Source: Flavobacteriaceae bacterium
GTDB taxonomy: Bacteria; Bacteroidota; Bacteroidia; Flavobacteriales; Flavobacteriaceae
Reading direction: 5' to 3'
Assembly: GCA_020435965.1 (NCBI GenBank)
Contig: JAGQYS010000017.1
Location: 1 to 64,000, forward strand
DNA length: 64,000 nucleotides
Part shown: piece after piece, positions 49,717 through 57,601 of the stretch
Numbering within the stretch: the stretch's first letter is position 1
How the letters are laid out: each line of letters opens with the position of its first letter
Program-made: the position numbers and the translations under genes
Notes under the pieces: model-generated
Databases searched by the model: none
What the model saw: only the letters and a program-made list of their open reading frames with translations
Told to the model about the DNA's origin: nothing

Positions 49717-50763
49717 TTATATCTTTTGTTCTTGGTTTTTAAGAGGGTTCTTGGTTAATTTTTTATGAATCTTTCTGTTGTTTACAATCTTGATTCCTGT
49801 GAAAAGTGCTTCGCTAAAAGAGCTTGGGTCTGCAATGCCTTTTCCTGCTATTTCATAAGCTGTTCCGTGATCTGGTGATGTTCTTACTTTATTCAAGCCT
49901 GCTGTAAAGTTAACGCCCTGCCCAAAGGATAGTGTTTTAAAAGGGATTAAACCTTGGTCATGGTAAGTAGCAACTATGGCATCAAAATTTTTATAATTGT
50001 TAGACCCAAAAAAACTGTCCGCAGCATAAGGTCCGTAGACTAGTTTTCCTGTTTCTCTTATTTTTTTAAGTGCTGGTCTTAAAATGGTATCATCTTCTGT
50101 GCCAATAACACCATTGTCTCCAGTGTGAGGGTTTATGCCTAAAACAGCAATTTTAGGTTTCCTGATTGCAAAATCGATTTTTAGTGTGCTATATATGGTT
50201 TCAATCTTAGATGTAATTAACGCTTCTGTGATATGTGAAGCAATATCCTTAATTGGAACATGGTCTGTTAGTAAACCTACTTTTAGGTTTTCAGTTACCA
50301 TAAACATCAAGCTTTTTCCTTCTAATTCTTTAGCTAAATAATCTGTATGCCCAGGGAAATTAAAATCGTTAGATTGTATTGAGTGTTTGTTAATTGGTGC
50401 CGTTAAAAGCAAATCAATATTACCGTTTTTAAGCTCTTGAGTTGCGGCAATTAAGGATTTTATTGCGTATTCGCCAATTTTAGGATCTTCTTTCCCAAAT
50501 TCAATGTTTATATTTTCTTTCCAAAGATTTACAACATTAATTTTTCCATGGATGGCTTGTTCTGCTTTATGAATAGTGTTAAAATTAATCTCGCTTTTAA
50601 AGTGGTTTTTTAAAAAGGAAATTACTTTTGATGATGCAAAAATAATTGGTGTACAAAACTCTAAGACACGATTATCTTCAAAGGTTTTTAAAATGATTTC
50701 GCCACCTATTCCATTAAGATCACCTATTGAAATTCCAACTCTTATTTTTTCTTCTTTTCTCAT
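49717..50763 (-). CDS. pdxA: 4-hydroxythreonine-4-phosphate dehydrogenase
   Basis: NAD-dependent enzyme of pyridoxal phosphate synthesis. From ATG 50763 (348 residues; two TTG codons upstream rejected) it begins IRVGISIGDLNGIGGEIILK. The metal-binding histidines are in FPGHTDYLA near residue 137, ATYHDQGLIPFK near 270 and RTSPDHGTAYEIAG near 292; NPHTGDNGVIG is also typical. It is divergent from ribE, with facing -7 boxes. Confidence 0.95.
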   Translation of the reverse strand: MRKEEKIRVGISIGDLNGIGGEIILKTFEDNRVLEFCTPIIFASSKVISFLKNHFKSEINFNTIHKAEQAIHGKINVVNLWKENINIEFGKEDPKIGEYAIKSLIAATQELKNGNIDLLLTAPINKHSIQSNDFNFPGHTDYLAKELEGKSLMFMVTENLKVGLLTDHVPIKDIASHITEALITSKIETIYSTLKIDFAIRKPKIAVLGINPHTGDNGVIGTEDDTILRPALKKIRETGKLVYGPYAADSFFGSNNYKNFDAIVATYHDQGLIPFKTLSFGQGVNFTAGLNKVRTSPDHGTAYEIAGKGIADPSSFSEALFTGIKIVNNRKIHKKLTKNPLKNQEQKI

Positions 50764-50786
50764 CAACAAATGATAATATTAGTTTG

Positions 50787-50794
50787 TAATTTTG
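50787..50794 (+). promoter_or_regulatory. predicted -7 box of ribE
   Basis: TAATTTTG exactly matches TAnnTTTG; predicted start about 50799, leader about 31 nt. Only 6 bp separate it from the opposing pdxA box. Confidence 0.55.
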
Positions 50795-50800
50795 CCTGAA

Positions 50801-50808
50801 CAAATTTA
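50801..50808 (-). promoter_or_regulatory. predicted -7 box of pdxA
   Basis: Minus-strand TAAATTTG, exact match; predicted start about 50796, 3 bp from the ribE start. Confidence 0.55.
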
Positions 50809-50829
50809 GTCAAATAAACTCAGAAAAAT

Positions 50830-51414
50830 ATGTTTACAGGCATCATAGAAAATTTAGGCGAAATTACCAACCTTGAACGCGTTAACGGAAACTTGAGTAT
50901 TACAGTAAAATGTGCTTTTACTCATGAATTAAAAATTGATCAAAGTGTTGCGCATAATGGTGTTTGTTTAACTGTTGTAAGCATTAATGACTCAGAATAT
51001 ACTGTTACAGCTATTGATGAGACTTTGAAAAAAACATGCCTTGGTGAGCTAAACAAAAATGATATTATCAACCTTGAAAGAGGCATGAAGTTAGGTGATA
51101 GGCTAGATGGACATATTGTTCAAGGCCATATTGATCAAATTGGGACTTGCACAGACATAAAGGAATCTAACGGAAGTTGGATATTCACCTTTAATTATGA
51201 TAAATCTTTTGGTAACATCACTATTGAAAAGGGTTCTATAACTGTAAATGGTGTTAGTTTAACCGTTGTGAACTCAAAAGATAACACTTTTAGTGTTGCT
51301 ATTATTCCTTATACTTTTGAGCACACTACTTTCAAGCATATAAATAAAGGGAGCAATGTTAATTTGGAGTTTGATGTAATAGGAAAATATGTAAAAAGAT
51401 TAACAACTGTTTAA
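50830..51414 (+). CDS. ribE: riboflavin synthase
   Basis: Dismutates two 6,7-dimethyl-8-ribityllumazine molecules to riboflavin. The 194 residues form the two lumazine-binding repeats: MFTGIIENLGEI with AHNGVCLTVVSI, then GHIVQGHIDQIG with TVNGVSLTVVN. The N-terminal MFTGII is the family start. The leader of about 31 nt is too short for an FMN riboswitch. The stop overlaps the PID-CTERM gene by 4 bases on the opposite strand. Confidence 0.95.
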   Translation: MFTGIIENLGEITNLERVNGNLSITVKCAFTHELKIDQSVAHNGVCLTVVSINDSEYTVTAIDETLKKTCLGELNKNDIINLERGMKLGDRLDGHIVQGHIDQIGTCTDIKESNGSWIFTFNYDKSFGNITIEKGSITVNGVSLTVVNSKDNTFSVAIIPYTFEHTTFKHINKGSNVNLEFDVIGKYVKRLTTV

Positions 51415-51629
51415 TTACTAACCTCTTTTGACTTGTTTATTTTAAATGCCTTATAGGTGCCAAAAGCTAGCCCTAACACAGCTATAAATACCACACCTCC
51501 ATCAATAGGCAGTCCTGGAGGAGGAGGAGGCATTGGTGGTGGCGGAGTGTCTATCCCTTGCGCAGCACATACAAAACTTACTAATAAAAATAAGATTGAG
51601 GCTAATTTCAACTTGTTTTGTAATCTCAT
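51411..51629 (-). CDS. PID-CTERM sorting-domain protein (72 aa)
   Basis: Small exported protein: signal peptide (LASILFLLVSFVCAAQG), a short proline run (TPPPPMPPPPPGL), the motif PIDGG, one membrane helix (VVFIAVLGLAFGTYKAF) and a basic tail (KINKSKEVSN). This matches the PID-CTERM C-terminal sorting signal of Bacteroidota, here as nearly the whole protein. The mature chain would be only the proline stretch joined to the sorting signal. No sorting enzyme is nearby. The role is unknown. Confidence 0.75.
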   Translation of the reverse strand: MRLQNKLKLASILFLLVSFVCAAQGIDTPPPPMPPPPPGLPIDGGVVFIAVLGLAFGTYKAFKINKSKEVSN

Positions 51630-51827
51630 TTAGGCGTAAATGTATGAAAAAAAGCGAGTTATCAAAACTTAAATACAAAAAATATCCAAGAAATGCATAT
51701 TTTATCGATGAAATACATGTTTCTTTAACATTTCTTACAAATTTACTCTCTTTAATTTATAAACGAAATATAAGGTAAAATTATTGAAATTAATTCAAAA
51801 AAGTTTTAATAAATCGTTTAAAAACAC

Positions 51828-51854
51828 AAAAACTGGTTCAAAAAATGAACCAGC
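51828..51854 (-). terminator. terminator of tRNA-Met
   Basis: CTGGTTCA (51833-51840) pairs with TGAACCAG (51847-51854), with an A-run at 51828-51832 giving a T-run on the minus strand, just past the tRNA 3' end. Confidence 0.75.
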
Positions 51855-51863
51855 TTTTGTTGT

Positions 51864-51937
51864 GGTCCCACTTGGGCTCGAACCAAGGACCACCTGATTA
51901 TGAGTCAGGTGCTCTAACCAACTGAGCTATGGGACCA
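51864..51937 (-). tRNA. tRNA-Met (CAT), elongator or Ile2
   Basis: A 74-nt cloverleaf. Acceptor GGTCCCA / TGGGACC with A73, D-arm AGCTCAGTTGGTTAGAGC, anticodon stem CCTGA/TCAGG with loop CTCATAA (anticodon CAT) and T-arm GGTTCGAGCC. The first acceptor pair is G-C, so it is not the initiator type with a mismatch. Lysidine-modified tRNA-Ile2 cannot be excluded by eye. Confidence 0.93.
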
Positions 51938-51989
51938 AATTAGGCTGCAATATTACTATTTATTTTAAAACTCCACAAGAAAATTTAGC

Positions 51990-52397
51990 CTATTTACCAA
52001 TCTCTTGACAAAGCTCAATCAACACACCATTTGTAGATTTTGGGTGCAAAAAGACCACTAATTTATTGTCTGCTCCTTTTTTGGGCTTGTCATTTAGCAC
52101 AATAAAGCCTTCCTTTTTAAGTCGCTTTGTTTCAGCTTCTATATCATCAACATCAAACGCAATATGATGAATTCCTTCTCCTCTTTTTTCAATGAACTTG
52201 GCTATTGGACTATCTTGATTGGTCGCTTCTAAAAGTTCTATTTTACTTTCTCCTATTTGAAAAAAAGAAGTGTTGACACTTTCACTTTCAACACTTTCAA
52301 TTTTATAGTGAGTTTTTCCAAATAATGCCTCAAATAACTTATTTGAATATTTTAAGCTTTTTACAGCTATACCTATATGTTCTATTTTGTTCATCAT
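51990..52397 (-). CDS. mce: methylmalonyl-CoA epimerase
   Basis: Interconverts (R)- and (S)-methylmalonyl-CoA in propionate metabolism. The 135 residues belong to the vicinal-oxygen-chelate fold, with metal ligands in KIEHIGIAVKSL (His), GIHHIAFDVDD (His) and GVLIELCQE (Glu). The first of two adjacent ATG codons (52397) is chosen, as the -7 box ends exactly 4 nt before it. It is divergent from rbfA. Confidence 0.92.
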   Translation of the reverse strand: MMNKIEHIGIAVKSLKYSNKLFEALFGKTHYKIESVESESVNTSFFQIGESKIELLEATNQDSPIAKFIEKRGEGIHHIAFDVDDIEAETKRLKKEGFIVLNDKPKKGADNKLVVFLHPKSTNGVLIELCQEIGK

Positions 52398-52401
52398 TTT
52401 G

Positions 52402-52409
52402 CAAATTTA
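52402..52409 (-). promoter_or_regulatory. predicted -7 box of mce, leaderless
   Basis: Minus-strand TAAATTTG (exact match) ends 4 nt before the ATG at 52397, predicting a transcript that begins at the A of the ATG. Confidence 0.6.
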
Positions 52410-52452
52410 GTTTAAAACAATTATGATTTAAAAAATACCAAACAAAAAGTCT

Positions 52453-52460
52453 TATTTTTG
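52453..52460 (+). promoter_or_regulatory. predicted -7 box of rbfA, leaderless
   Basis: TATTTTTG (exact match) ends 4 nt before the rbfA ATG (52465), the same offset as at mce and the ABC ATPase gene. Confidence 0.6.
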
Positions 52461-52464
52461 TAGC

Positions 52465-52854
52465 ATGGAAAGCAATAGGCAAAAAAAAATAGCTTCAGTT
52501 TTACAAACTGATTTGGTTGATGTTCTGCAAAGCGCAGCGCGTTCTGGAAATCTAGGCGTTATTATATCTGTTACTAAAGTTAATGTAACGGTTGATCTCT
52601 CTATTGCAAAAGTATATCTGAGTGTTTTTCCAACAGACAAGCGTACTGAATTAATGGAAGGCATAAAATCAAATACTCCCAAAATTAAGCATGAGCTTGC
52701 TCAAAGAACTAGGCATCAGCTAAGGCGAATGCCTGAGTTACAATTTTATGTTGATGACTCTTTAGAATATATAGACCAAATTGAACGTTCTTTAAAAGGT
52801 TTGGACAATCCGCTTGAAAGTCCGGACTCTTTAGAAAAAAGAAAAAAGAAATAG
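52465..52854 (+). CDS. rbfA: ribosome-binding factor A
   Basis: Assists 16S rRNA maturation on the 30S subunit. The 129 residues show the KH-like RbfA domain: MESNRQKKIASVLQTDLVDVL start, VISVTKVNVTVDLSIAKVYLSVF and LRRMPELQFYVDDSLEYID at the end of the fold. Length is normal. The following ABC permease begins with TTG right after the TAG stop, so the two are coupled. Confidence 0.95.
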   Translation: MESNRQKKIASVLQTDLVDVLQSAARSGNLGVIISVTKVNVTVDLSIAKVYLSVFPTDKRTELMEGIKSNTPKIKHELAQRTRHQLRRMPELQFYVDDSLEYIDQIERSLKGLDNPLESPDSLEKRKKK

Positions 52855-54054
52855 TTGAACTTCACTTTATATATAGCAAAACGTTATTTGTTTACTAAAA
52901 GCAGTAACAATGCCATTAATTTTATAACAATTATAGCAGCAATTGGAGTCATTATTGGTTCAGCTGCTCTGCTTATTGTGCTTTCGGGTTTTGCAGGTTT
53001 AAAAGATTATAGTCTACAGTTTTCATCGTTCGTTGATCCTGATTTGAAAGTGCTTCCTGTTGAAGGAAAATCATTTGAATTAACAGCTGAAAACATTCAA
53101 AAAATAAATAGTATTGAAAATATTGCATCATATTCTAAAATTATTGAAGAACGTGCGGTTTTGGAATTTGATAATAAACGTCAAATTATAACCCTTAAAG
53201 GTGTAGATGAGCATTACCCAGAACATACTATTAACTCTATTGTTTCTTTAGGGTCTTGGTTTTTGCCTGATGCCAATCAAATTGTATCGGGTTGGGGAAT
53301 TGCGAGTAATTTATCTTTTGGTGTTATGGATTATGGTAAAGTGATTAAAATTTATACACCTAAACCTGGAAAAGGGCAAATTACCTCAGAAAAAGATGCG
53401 TTTAACACCATTACAACAACCAACATTGGAATTTTTGAAATAAATGAGCAACTGGATAACTCTATAGTATATTGTGATATTGAACTTGCTCGTGAGCTGT
53501 TAAATTATAATGAAAGTGCTATCAGTTCATTAGAGTTTAAGTTAAGCGACATAGATCATATTGAAAAAGTAATTGAAGCTTTGCAAGCTGCCTTAGGTTC
53601 AGGCTTTCAGATAAAGACAAAAGAGCAGCTAAACGATGCATTACATAAAATGTTAAACACCGAAAATTTAGCTGTTTATCTAATTTTTACACTTGTTTTA
53701 ATTATTGCGCTTTTTAATGTTATTGGTTCCATAATCATGATGATTTTAGATAAAAAGAATGACTTAAAAACCTTATTCAATCTTGGAGTTACAGTTAAAG
53801 AAATACAAGGTGTTTTTCTTTTGCATGGAAGTTTAATGGTTGTTCTAGGTGGCTTAGTTGGAATTTTGTTGGCTATTTTGCTTGTTATAATTCAGCAAAT
53901 TTTTGGATTTGTTATGATTACCACAACTTTGCCTTATCCTGTGGCTTTAAAATTTACTGATGTTGTTCTTGTGTTTTTTACTATTACAATTCTAGGGTTT
54001 TTAGCTGCTAAAATTGCATCAACAAGAATTTCTAAGTCTTTGTTGGCTCAATAG
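52855..54054 (+). CDS. ABC transporter permease (LolC/E or FtsX-like)
   Basis: Inner-membrane permease of 399 residues with one N-terminal helix (INFITIIAAIGVIIGSAALLIVLSG), a large periplasmic MacB-PCD-like domain and three C-terminal helices (from YLIFTLVLIIALFNVIGSIIMMI onward), the layout of lipoprotein-releasing permeases (LolC/LolE). The start is TTG, abutting the rbfA stop with no gap. No ATPase is adjacent; a LolD-type partner is expected elsewhere. This rbfA-permease pairing is common in Bacteroidota. Confidence 0.88.
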   Translation: MNFTLYIAKRYLFTKSSNNAINFITIIAAIGVIIGSAALLIVLSGFAGLKDYSLQFSSFVDPDLKVLPVEGKSFELTAENIQKINSIENIASYSKIIEERAVLEFDNKRQIITLKGVDEHYPEHTINSIVSLGSWFLPDANQIVSGWGIASNLSFGVMDYGKVIKIYTPKPGKGQITSEKDAFNTITTTNIGIFEINEQLDNSIVYCDIELARELLNYNESAISSLEFKLSDIDHIEKVIEALQAALGSGFQIKTKEQLNDALHKMLNTENLAVYLIFTLVLIIALFNVIGSIIMMILDKKNDLKTLFNLGVTVKEIQGVFLLHGSLMVVLGGLVGILLAILLVIIQQIFGFVMITTTLPYPVALKFTDVVLVFFTITILGFLAAKIASTRISKSLLAQ

Positions 54055-54071
54055 TATTTAGGGTTATACAT

Positions 54072-55067
54072 TTATTCGGCAAACTCGTAGCCAGCAAAAT
54101 TTTCTAAGACCTCATCTAAAGCGGCAAAAACATCTTTAGAAACATCACTGGTTACCATTTTCATTCGGTATTCTTTAAAGTGAGGTATGCCTTTAAAATA
54201 GTTTGTATAATGTCGTCTAGTTTCAAAAACACCTAGTGTTTCACCTTTCCAATCAATAGCCATTTGAAGGTGTCGCCTAGCAGCTTCAACTCGTTCTTCT
54301 AAGCTAATTGGTGGTAAATGTTCGCCTGTTTTAAAAAAATGTTTTACTTGTTTAAAAAACCAAGGGTTACCAATAGATGCTCTACCTATCATGGCTCCAT
54401 CCAACCCAAAGCTATCTCGCATTAGCATCGCTTTTTCAGGAGAATCTACATCGCCATTTCCAAATACAGGAATGTGCATTCTTGGGTTGTTTTTAACCTC
54501 AGCAATGGGTTTCCAGTTGGCTTCTCCTTTATACATTTGTGCTCTCGTTCTACCATGAATTGCTATAGCTTTGCAACCAACATCCTGTAGTCTTTCTGCA
54601 ACCTCAACAATTTTTATTGAGTCATGATCCCAACCCAAACGTGTTTTTACTGTTATTGGTAAATTGGTGCGTTTTACCATTTCGGCAGTAAGTTTTTCCA
54701 TAAGACAAACATCTTTTAAAATGCCTGCGCCTGCACCTTTGCTCACTACTTTTTTTACTGGACACCCAAAATTGATGTCAATGATATCAGGATTTGATTT
54801 TTCGACAATATCAATAGTTTGGAGCATGCTGTCCAAGTTGGCTCCAAAAATTTGAATCCCAACTGGACGCTCCTTTTCGTAAATGTCAAGTTTCATAACA
54901 CTTTTGGCGGCGTTACGAATTAGCCCTTCACTAGACACAAATTCGGTGTACACAACATCAGCTCCTTGCTCCTTGCACAAAGCACGAAACGGAGGATCAC
55001 TAACATCTTCCATTGGAGCTAACAACAATGGAAAATCAGGAAGTTCTATGTCGCCTATTTTTACCAA
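54072..55067 (-). CDS. dusB: tRNA-dihydrouridine synthase
   Basis: Flavin enzyme that reduces uridines in tRNA D-loops. The 331 residues show LLAPMEDVSDPPFRALCKEQGADVVYTEFV in short form (APMEDVSDPPFR), the active-site cysteine in DINFGCPVKKVVSKGAGA, KTRLGWD and the FMN-binding GNGDVDSPEKA and AMIGRASIGNPWFF. Length is normal for the DusB type. It lies after the M28 peptidase gene on the same strand, separated by 20 bp. Confidence 0.94.
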   Translation of the reverse strand: MVKIGDIELPDFPLLLAPMEDVSDPPFRALCKEQGADVVYTEFVSSEGLIRNAAKSVMKLDIYEKERPVGIQIFGANLDSMLQTIDIVEKSNPDIIDINFGCPVKKVVSKGAGAGILKDVCLMEKLTAEMVKRTNLPITVKTRLGWDHDSIKIVEVAERLQDVGCKAIAIHGRTRAQMYKGEANWKPIAEVKNNPRMHIPVFGNGDVDSPEKAMLMRDSFGLDGAMIGRASIGNPWFFKQVKHFFKTGEHLPPISLEERVEAARRHLQMAIDWKGETLGVFETRRHYTNYFKGIPHFKEYRMKMVTSDVSKDVFAALDEVLENFAGYEFAE

Positions 55068-55087
55068 ATTAGTTTCTAGCTACAAGA

Positions 55088-56314
55088 TTAAAACTCAATC
55101 TCTACCTCTACCTCTTTTCCGTCTCTAAGAACTTTTACCTTGGTTTTATTTCCAGCCTCAAAAGTAGAAAGTGATCTCATATAGCTCATCATGTCCACAA
55201 TAGTGCTGTCTCCAATTTTAACCACCACATCTCCTTTTTTAAGTCCTGCTTTTATAGCTGGTTTATCTTCACTTACGCCATCGATACGCATACCTTCGCC
55301 ATCATATAAATAATCTGGAACAACACCTAAACCAACTTTAAATCTAGGCGTTTCTTCGCTTTCATTTTTTGTTTTTCTGAAAGCTAGTTTTCCATTATCA
55401 TCTAAATCAGTAATTACATTAAATATATAATCTGAAATAAGGTTCATGCCGTCGTAATTCAATTTTTCATAATCATCACCAGGCTTATGGTAATCTTCAT
55501 GTTGACCTGTGAAAAAGTGCAGTACAGGAATATCAATTAAATAAAATGACGTGTGGTCTGATGGCCCAACGCCTGATTCGTTTTCTATAAGTTTAAATGA
55601 ATCGTTATTTGAGGTTAAAGTTTGCTTGAAAATTGGCGATGTACCAACACCATAAACAGCTAAAGTACTATCTGCTTTCATTCTACCAACCATATCCATG
55701 TTAATCATATAGTTGATTTTATCAGCATCGATTGTAGTATTCTTGGTGAAATAATTAGATCCTAACAATCCCATTTCCTCACCTGAAAAAGCCATGAATA
55801 GATAATTATTGCTTGTATTAGTGTTCTTTAATTTACTTGCTAAATTAAGCATCAGTGCAACTCCACTTGCATTGTCATCTGCACCATTATGTATGGCTTT
55901 TTCTTCATCTCTAAACAATGAACCTTCTCCTCCATAACCTAAGTGGTCATAATGTGCGCCAATTATTATTGTGCTTTCGGCTTTATTGTCTAAAAACCCA
56001 ATAATGTTCGTGCCAACTACTGAGCTGTCTTCTGCAACTGAGGTGAATTTAACCTCATCATGTGGATTGGTCTTTGGAGTAAAATTAAAAGCTTGTAAAT
56101 AGCCTTCGGTTCCTTTCGGTTGAAGTCCTAATTCTTTAAACCTTTTGGTTAAATATTCTGCAGCAGCTTTTTCGCCTTCAGTCCCTGTTTGGCGGCCTTC
56201 GAGCTTATCATCAGCTAAAAATGCAACATCTTCTTTTATTTTATTTTCTGGCTTATATTCTTGTTTACATCCTAAAAGCGATATAAAAAGAACCAATAAC
56301 GATATTTTTTTCAT
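55088..56314 (-). CDS. M28 family metallopeptidase with PDZ domain, lipoprotein
   Basis: Exported zinc aminopeptidase-like protein of 408 residues (start ATG 56314; an upstream in-frame start is rejected). The lipobox is SLLGC. Catalytic and metal residues appear in order: IIGAHYDHLG, HNGADDNASGVALML, FSGEEMGLLGS, INMDMVGRM and SDHTSFY. A PDZ-like C-terminal domain follows (MRIDGVSEDKPAIKAGLKKGD). It is divergent from the PD40 lipoprotein, with facing -7 boxes joined by a palindrome. Such proteins often act on peptides at the cell surface. Confidence 0.92.
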   Translation of the reverse strand: MKKISLLVLFISLLGCKQEYKPENKIKEDVAFLADDKLEGRQTGTEGEKAAAEYLTKRFKELGLQPKGTEGYLQAFNFTPKTNPHDEVKFTSVAEDSSVVGTNIIGFLDNKAESTIIIGAHYDHLGYGGEGSLFRDEEKAIHNGADDNASGVALMLNLASKLKNTNTSNNYLFMAFSGEEMGLLGSNYFTKNTTIDADKINYMINMDMVGRMKADSTLAVYGVGTSPIFKQTLTSNNDSFKLIENESGVGPSDHTSFYLIDIPVLHFFTGQHEDYHKPGDDYEKLNYDGMNLISDYIFNVITDLDDNGKLAFRKTKNESEETPRFKVGLGVVPDYLYDGEGMRIDGVSEDKPAIKAGLKKGDVVVKIGDSTIVDMMSYMRSLSTFEAGNKTKVKVLRDGKEVEVEIEF

Positions 56315-56325
56315 TATATAAATCT

Positions 56326-56343
56326 TATTTTTGCGCAAAATTA
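56326..56343. promoter_or_regulatory. facing -7 boxes of the M28 and PD40 genes
   Basis: Plus-strand TATTTTTG (56326-56333) and minus-strand TAATTTTG (56336-56343) face each other across CG. Together they form a palindromic core TTTTGCGCAAAA. Predicted starts are 56338 (plus, leader about 35 nt) and 56331 (minus, leader about 17 nt). Confidence 0.6.
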
Positions 56344-56372
56344 GTCATTAATTGGCATTTACATAAACAATT

Positions 56373-57476
56373 ATGAAGAAAACCATTTCTATTTTAACAC
56401 TTGTAGTTTTAACGATAGTTTCATGCAAATCTGAAAAGAAAGGAAATACAGATGCAGATTCTGGTGCTACAAAATGGGTAGATTCCTTAATATATCCTGA
56501 AGAGACACATTTTAAATCTATAAAACAAATCACTTTTGGTGGTGATAATGCTGAAGCATATTGGAGTTTTGATGACAAGCAAATCATTTTCCAATCTAAC
56601 AACACCAATTGGGATGTTGAGTGCGACCAGATGTTTTTAATGAACCGTGACGAGGTTTTTGATAATAGTGTTCCTCCAATGGTTAGCACAGGATTAGGAA
56701 GAACAACATGTGCTTACTTTTTACCAGATAATAAGCATTTTGTATATGGTTCAACACACTTAGGTGGTGAAGAGTGTCCTGAGGCACCATTGCGTAGAGA
56801 AGGAAAATATGTGTGGCCAATTTATGAAAGCTATGATATTTTTGTTGCTGACTTAGAAGGCAATATTACTGCGCAATTAACTACTGAGCCTGGTTATGAT
56901 GCCGAAGCTACTGTGTCGCCAAAAGGAGATAAGATTGTGTTCACCTCGATGCGAACTGGTGATTTAGAACTATTCACCATGAATATTGATGGAAGTGATG
57001 TAAAGCAAATTACCAACGAGTTAGGTTATGATGGTGGAGCTTTCTTTTCGCCAGATGGAACAAAACTTATTTTCCGTTCTTCAAGACCTAAGACTGAAGC
57101 TGAAATAAAAGAATATAAAGATTTATTAGCCGAAGGTTTGGTTCAGCCAACTGAAATGGAATTATACATCTGTAATGCAGATGGTTCTGATTTACGCCAA
57201 TTAACCAATTTAGGAAATGCCAACTGGAGTCCGTTTTTTCATCCAAGTGGTGAGAAAATATTATTCTCTTCAAACTTTGAAGCTGAACGTGGTTTCCCAT
57301 TTAACTTATATTTAATTGATATTGATGGTAAAAACCTAAAGCGTGTAACTCATGGAGAAACGTTTGATGCTTTTCCAGTATTTTCAAATGATGGGAAGCA
57401 TTTGTTGTTTTCTTCTAATAGAAATAATGGAGGAGGTCACGACACAAATCTATTTATTGCAGAATGGCAAGACTGA
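56373..57476 (+). CDS. PD40/TolB-like beta-propeller lipoprotein
   Basis: Exported lipoprotein of 367 residues (lipobox TIVSC). It has a WD40-like beta-propeller built of repeated units ending in F-T-S/S-S-R and N-x-D-G-S-D (IVFTSMRTGDLELFTMNIDGSD, shown in part; LIFRSSRPKTEAE; LYICNADGSDLRQLTNLG; ILFSSNFEAERG). TolB-type propellers bind peptides or carbohydrates in the periplasm. It is divergent from the M28 peptidase gene, possibly with a shared role in protein handling at the surface. Its last 20 bases are repeated twice downstream. Confidence 0.85.
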   Translation: MKKTISILTLVVLTIVSCKSEKKGNTDADSGATKWVDSLIYPEETHFKSIKQITFGGDNAEAYWSFDDKQIIFQSNNTNWDVECDQMFLMNRDEVFDNSVPPMVSTGLGRTTCAYFLPDNKHFVYGSTHLGGEECPEAPLRREGKYVWPIYESYDIFVADLEGNITAQLTTEPGYDAEATVSPKGDKIVFTSMRTGDLELFTMNIDGSDVKQITNELGYDGGAFFSPDGTKLIFRSSRPKTEAEIKEYKDLLAEGLVQPTEMELYICNADGSDLRQLTNLGNANWSPFFHPSGEKILFSSNFEAERGFPFNLYLIDIDGKNLKRVTHGETFDAFPVFSNDGKHLLFSSNRNNGGGHDTNLFIAEWQD

Positions 57477-57600
57477 AAGGATTGACTTTCTGCAATACTA
57501 TTTCCCACGAAACCAATATTGCAGAATGGCGAGATTAGCGTTATTATGAAATAACTTTACTTGTCGCCAACTTGTTTATTTCAGAAAATGGCGAGATTAG
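57456..57600. repeat. three degenerate copies of the PD40 gene's 3' end
   Basis: GCAGAATGGCAAGACTGA (57459-57476, the coding end), GCAGAATGGCGAGATTAG (57521-57538) and a slightly diverged copy ending at 57600 (TTCAGAAAATGGCGAGATTAG in part). Copies two and three share the same changes. Inverted arms CTGCAATA (57490-57497) / TATTGCAG (57517-57524) and TCGCCA (57564-57569) / TGGCGA (57589-57594) lie among them. It may be the remains of stepwise local duplication. Confidence 0.5.
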
Positions 57601-57601
57601 T

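Noticed and set aside
50764-50829. FMN riboswitch upstream of ribE
   Set aside because: The predicted leader of about 31 nt is too short and the conserved core is missing.
51644-51778. 44-codon ORF on the plus strand upstream of tRNA-Met
   Set aside because: It lies in the region expected to hold the promoter of the PID-CTERM gene on the opposite strand, has no promoter box or family likeness, and is short and AT-biased.
57477-57601. CRISPR-like repeats downstream of the PD40 gene
   Set aside because: The three repeats are diverged, unevenly spaced and match the gene's own 3' end; there are no cas genes.
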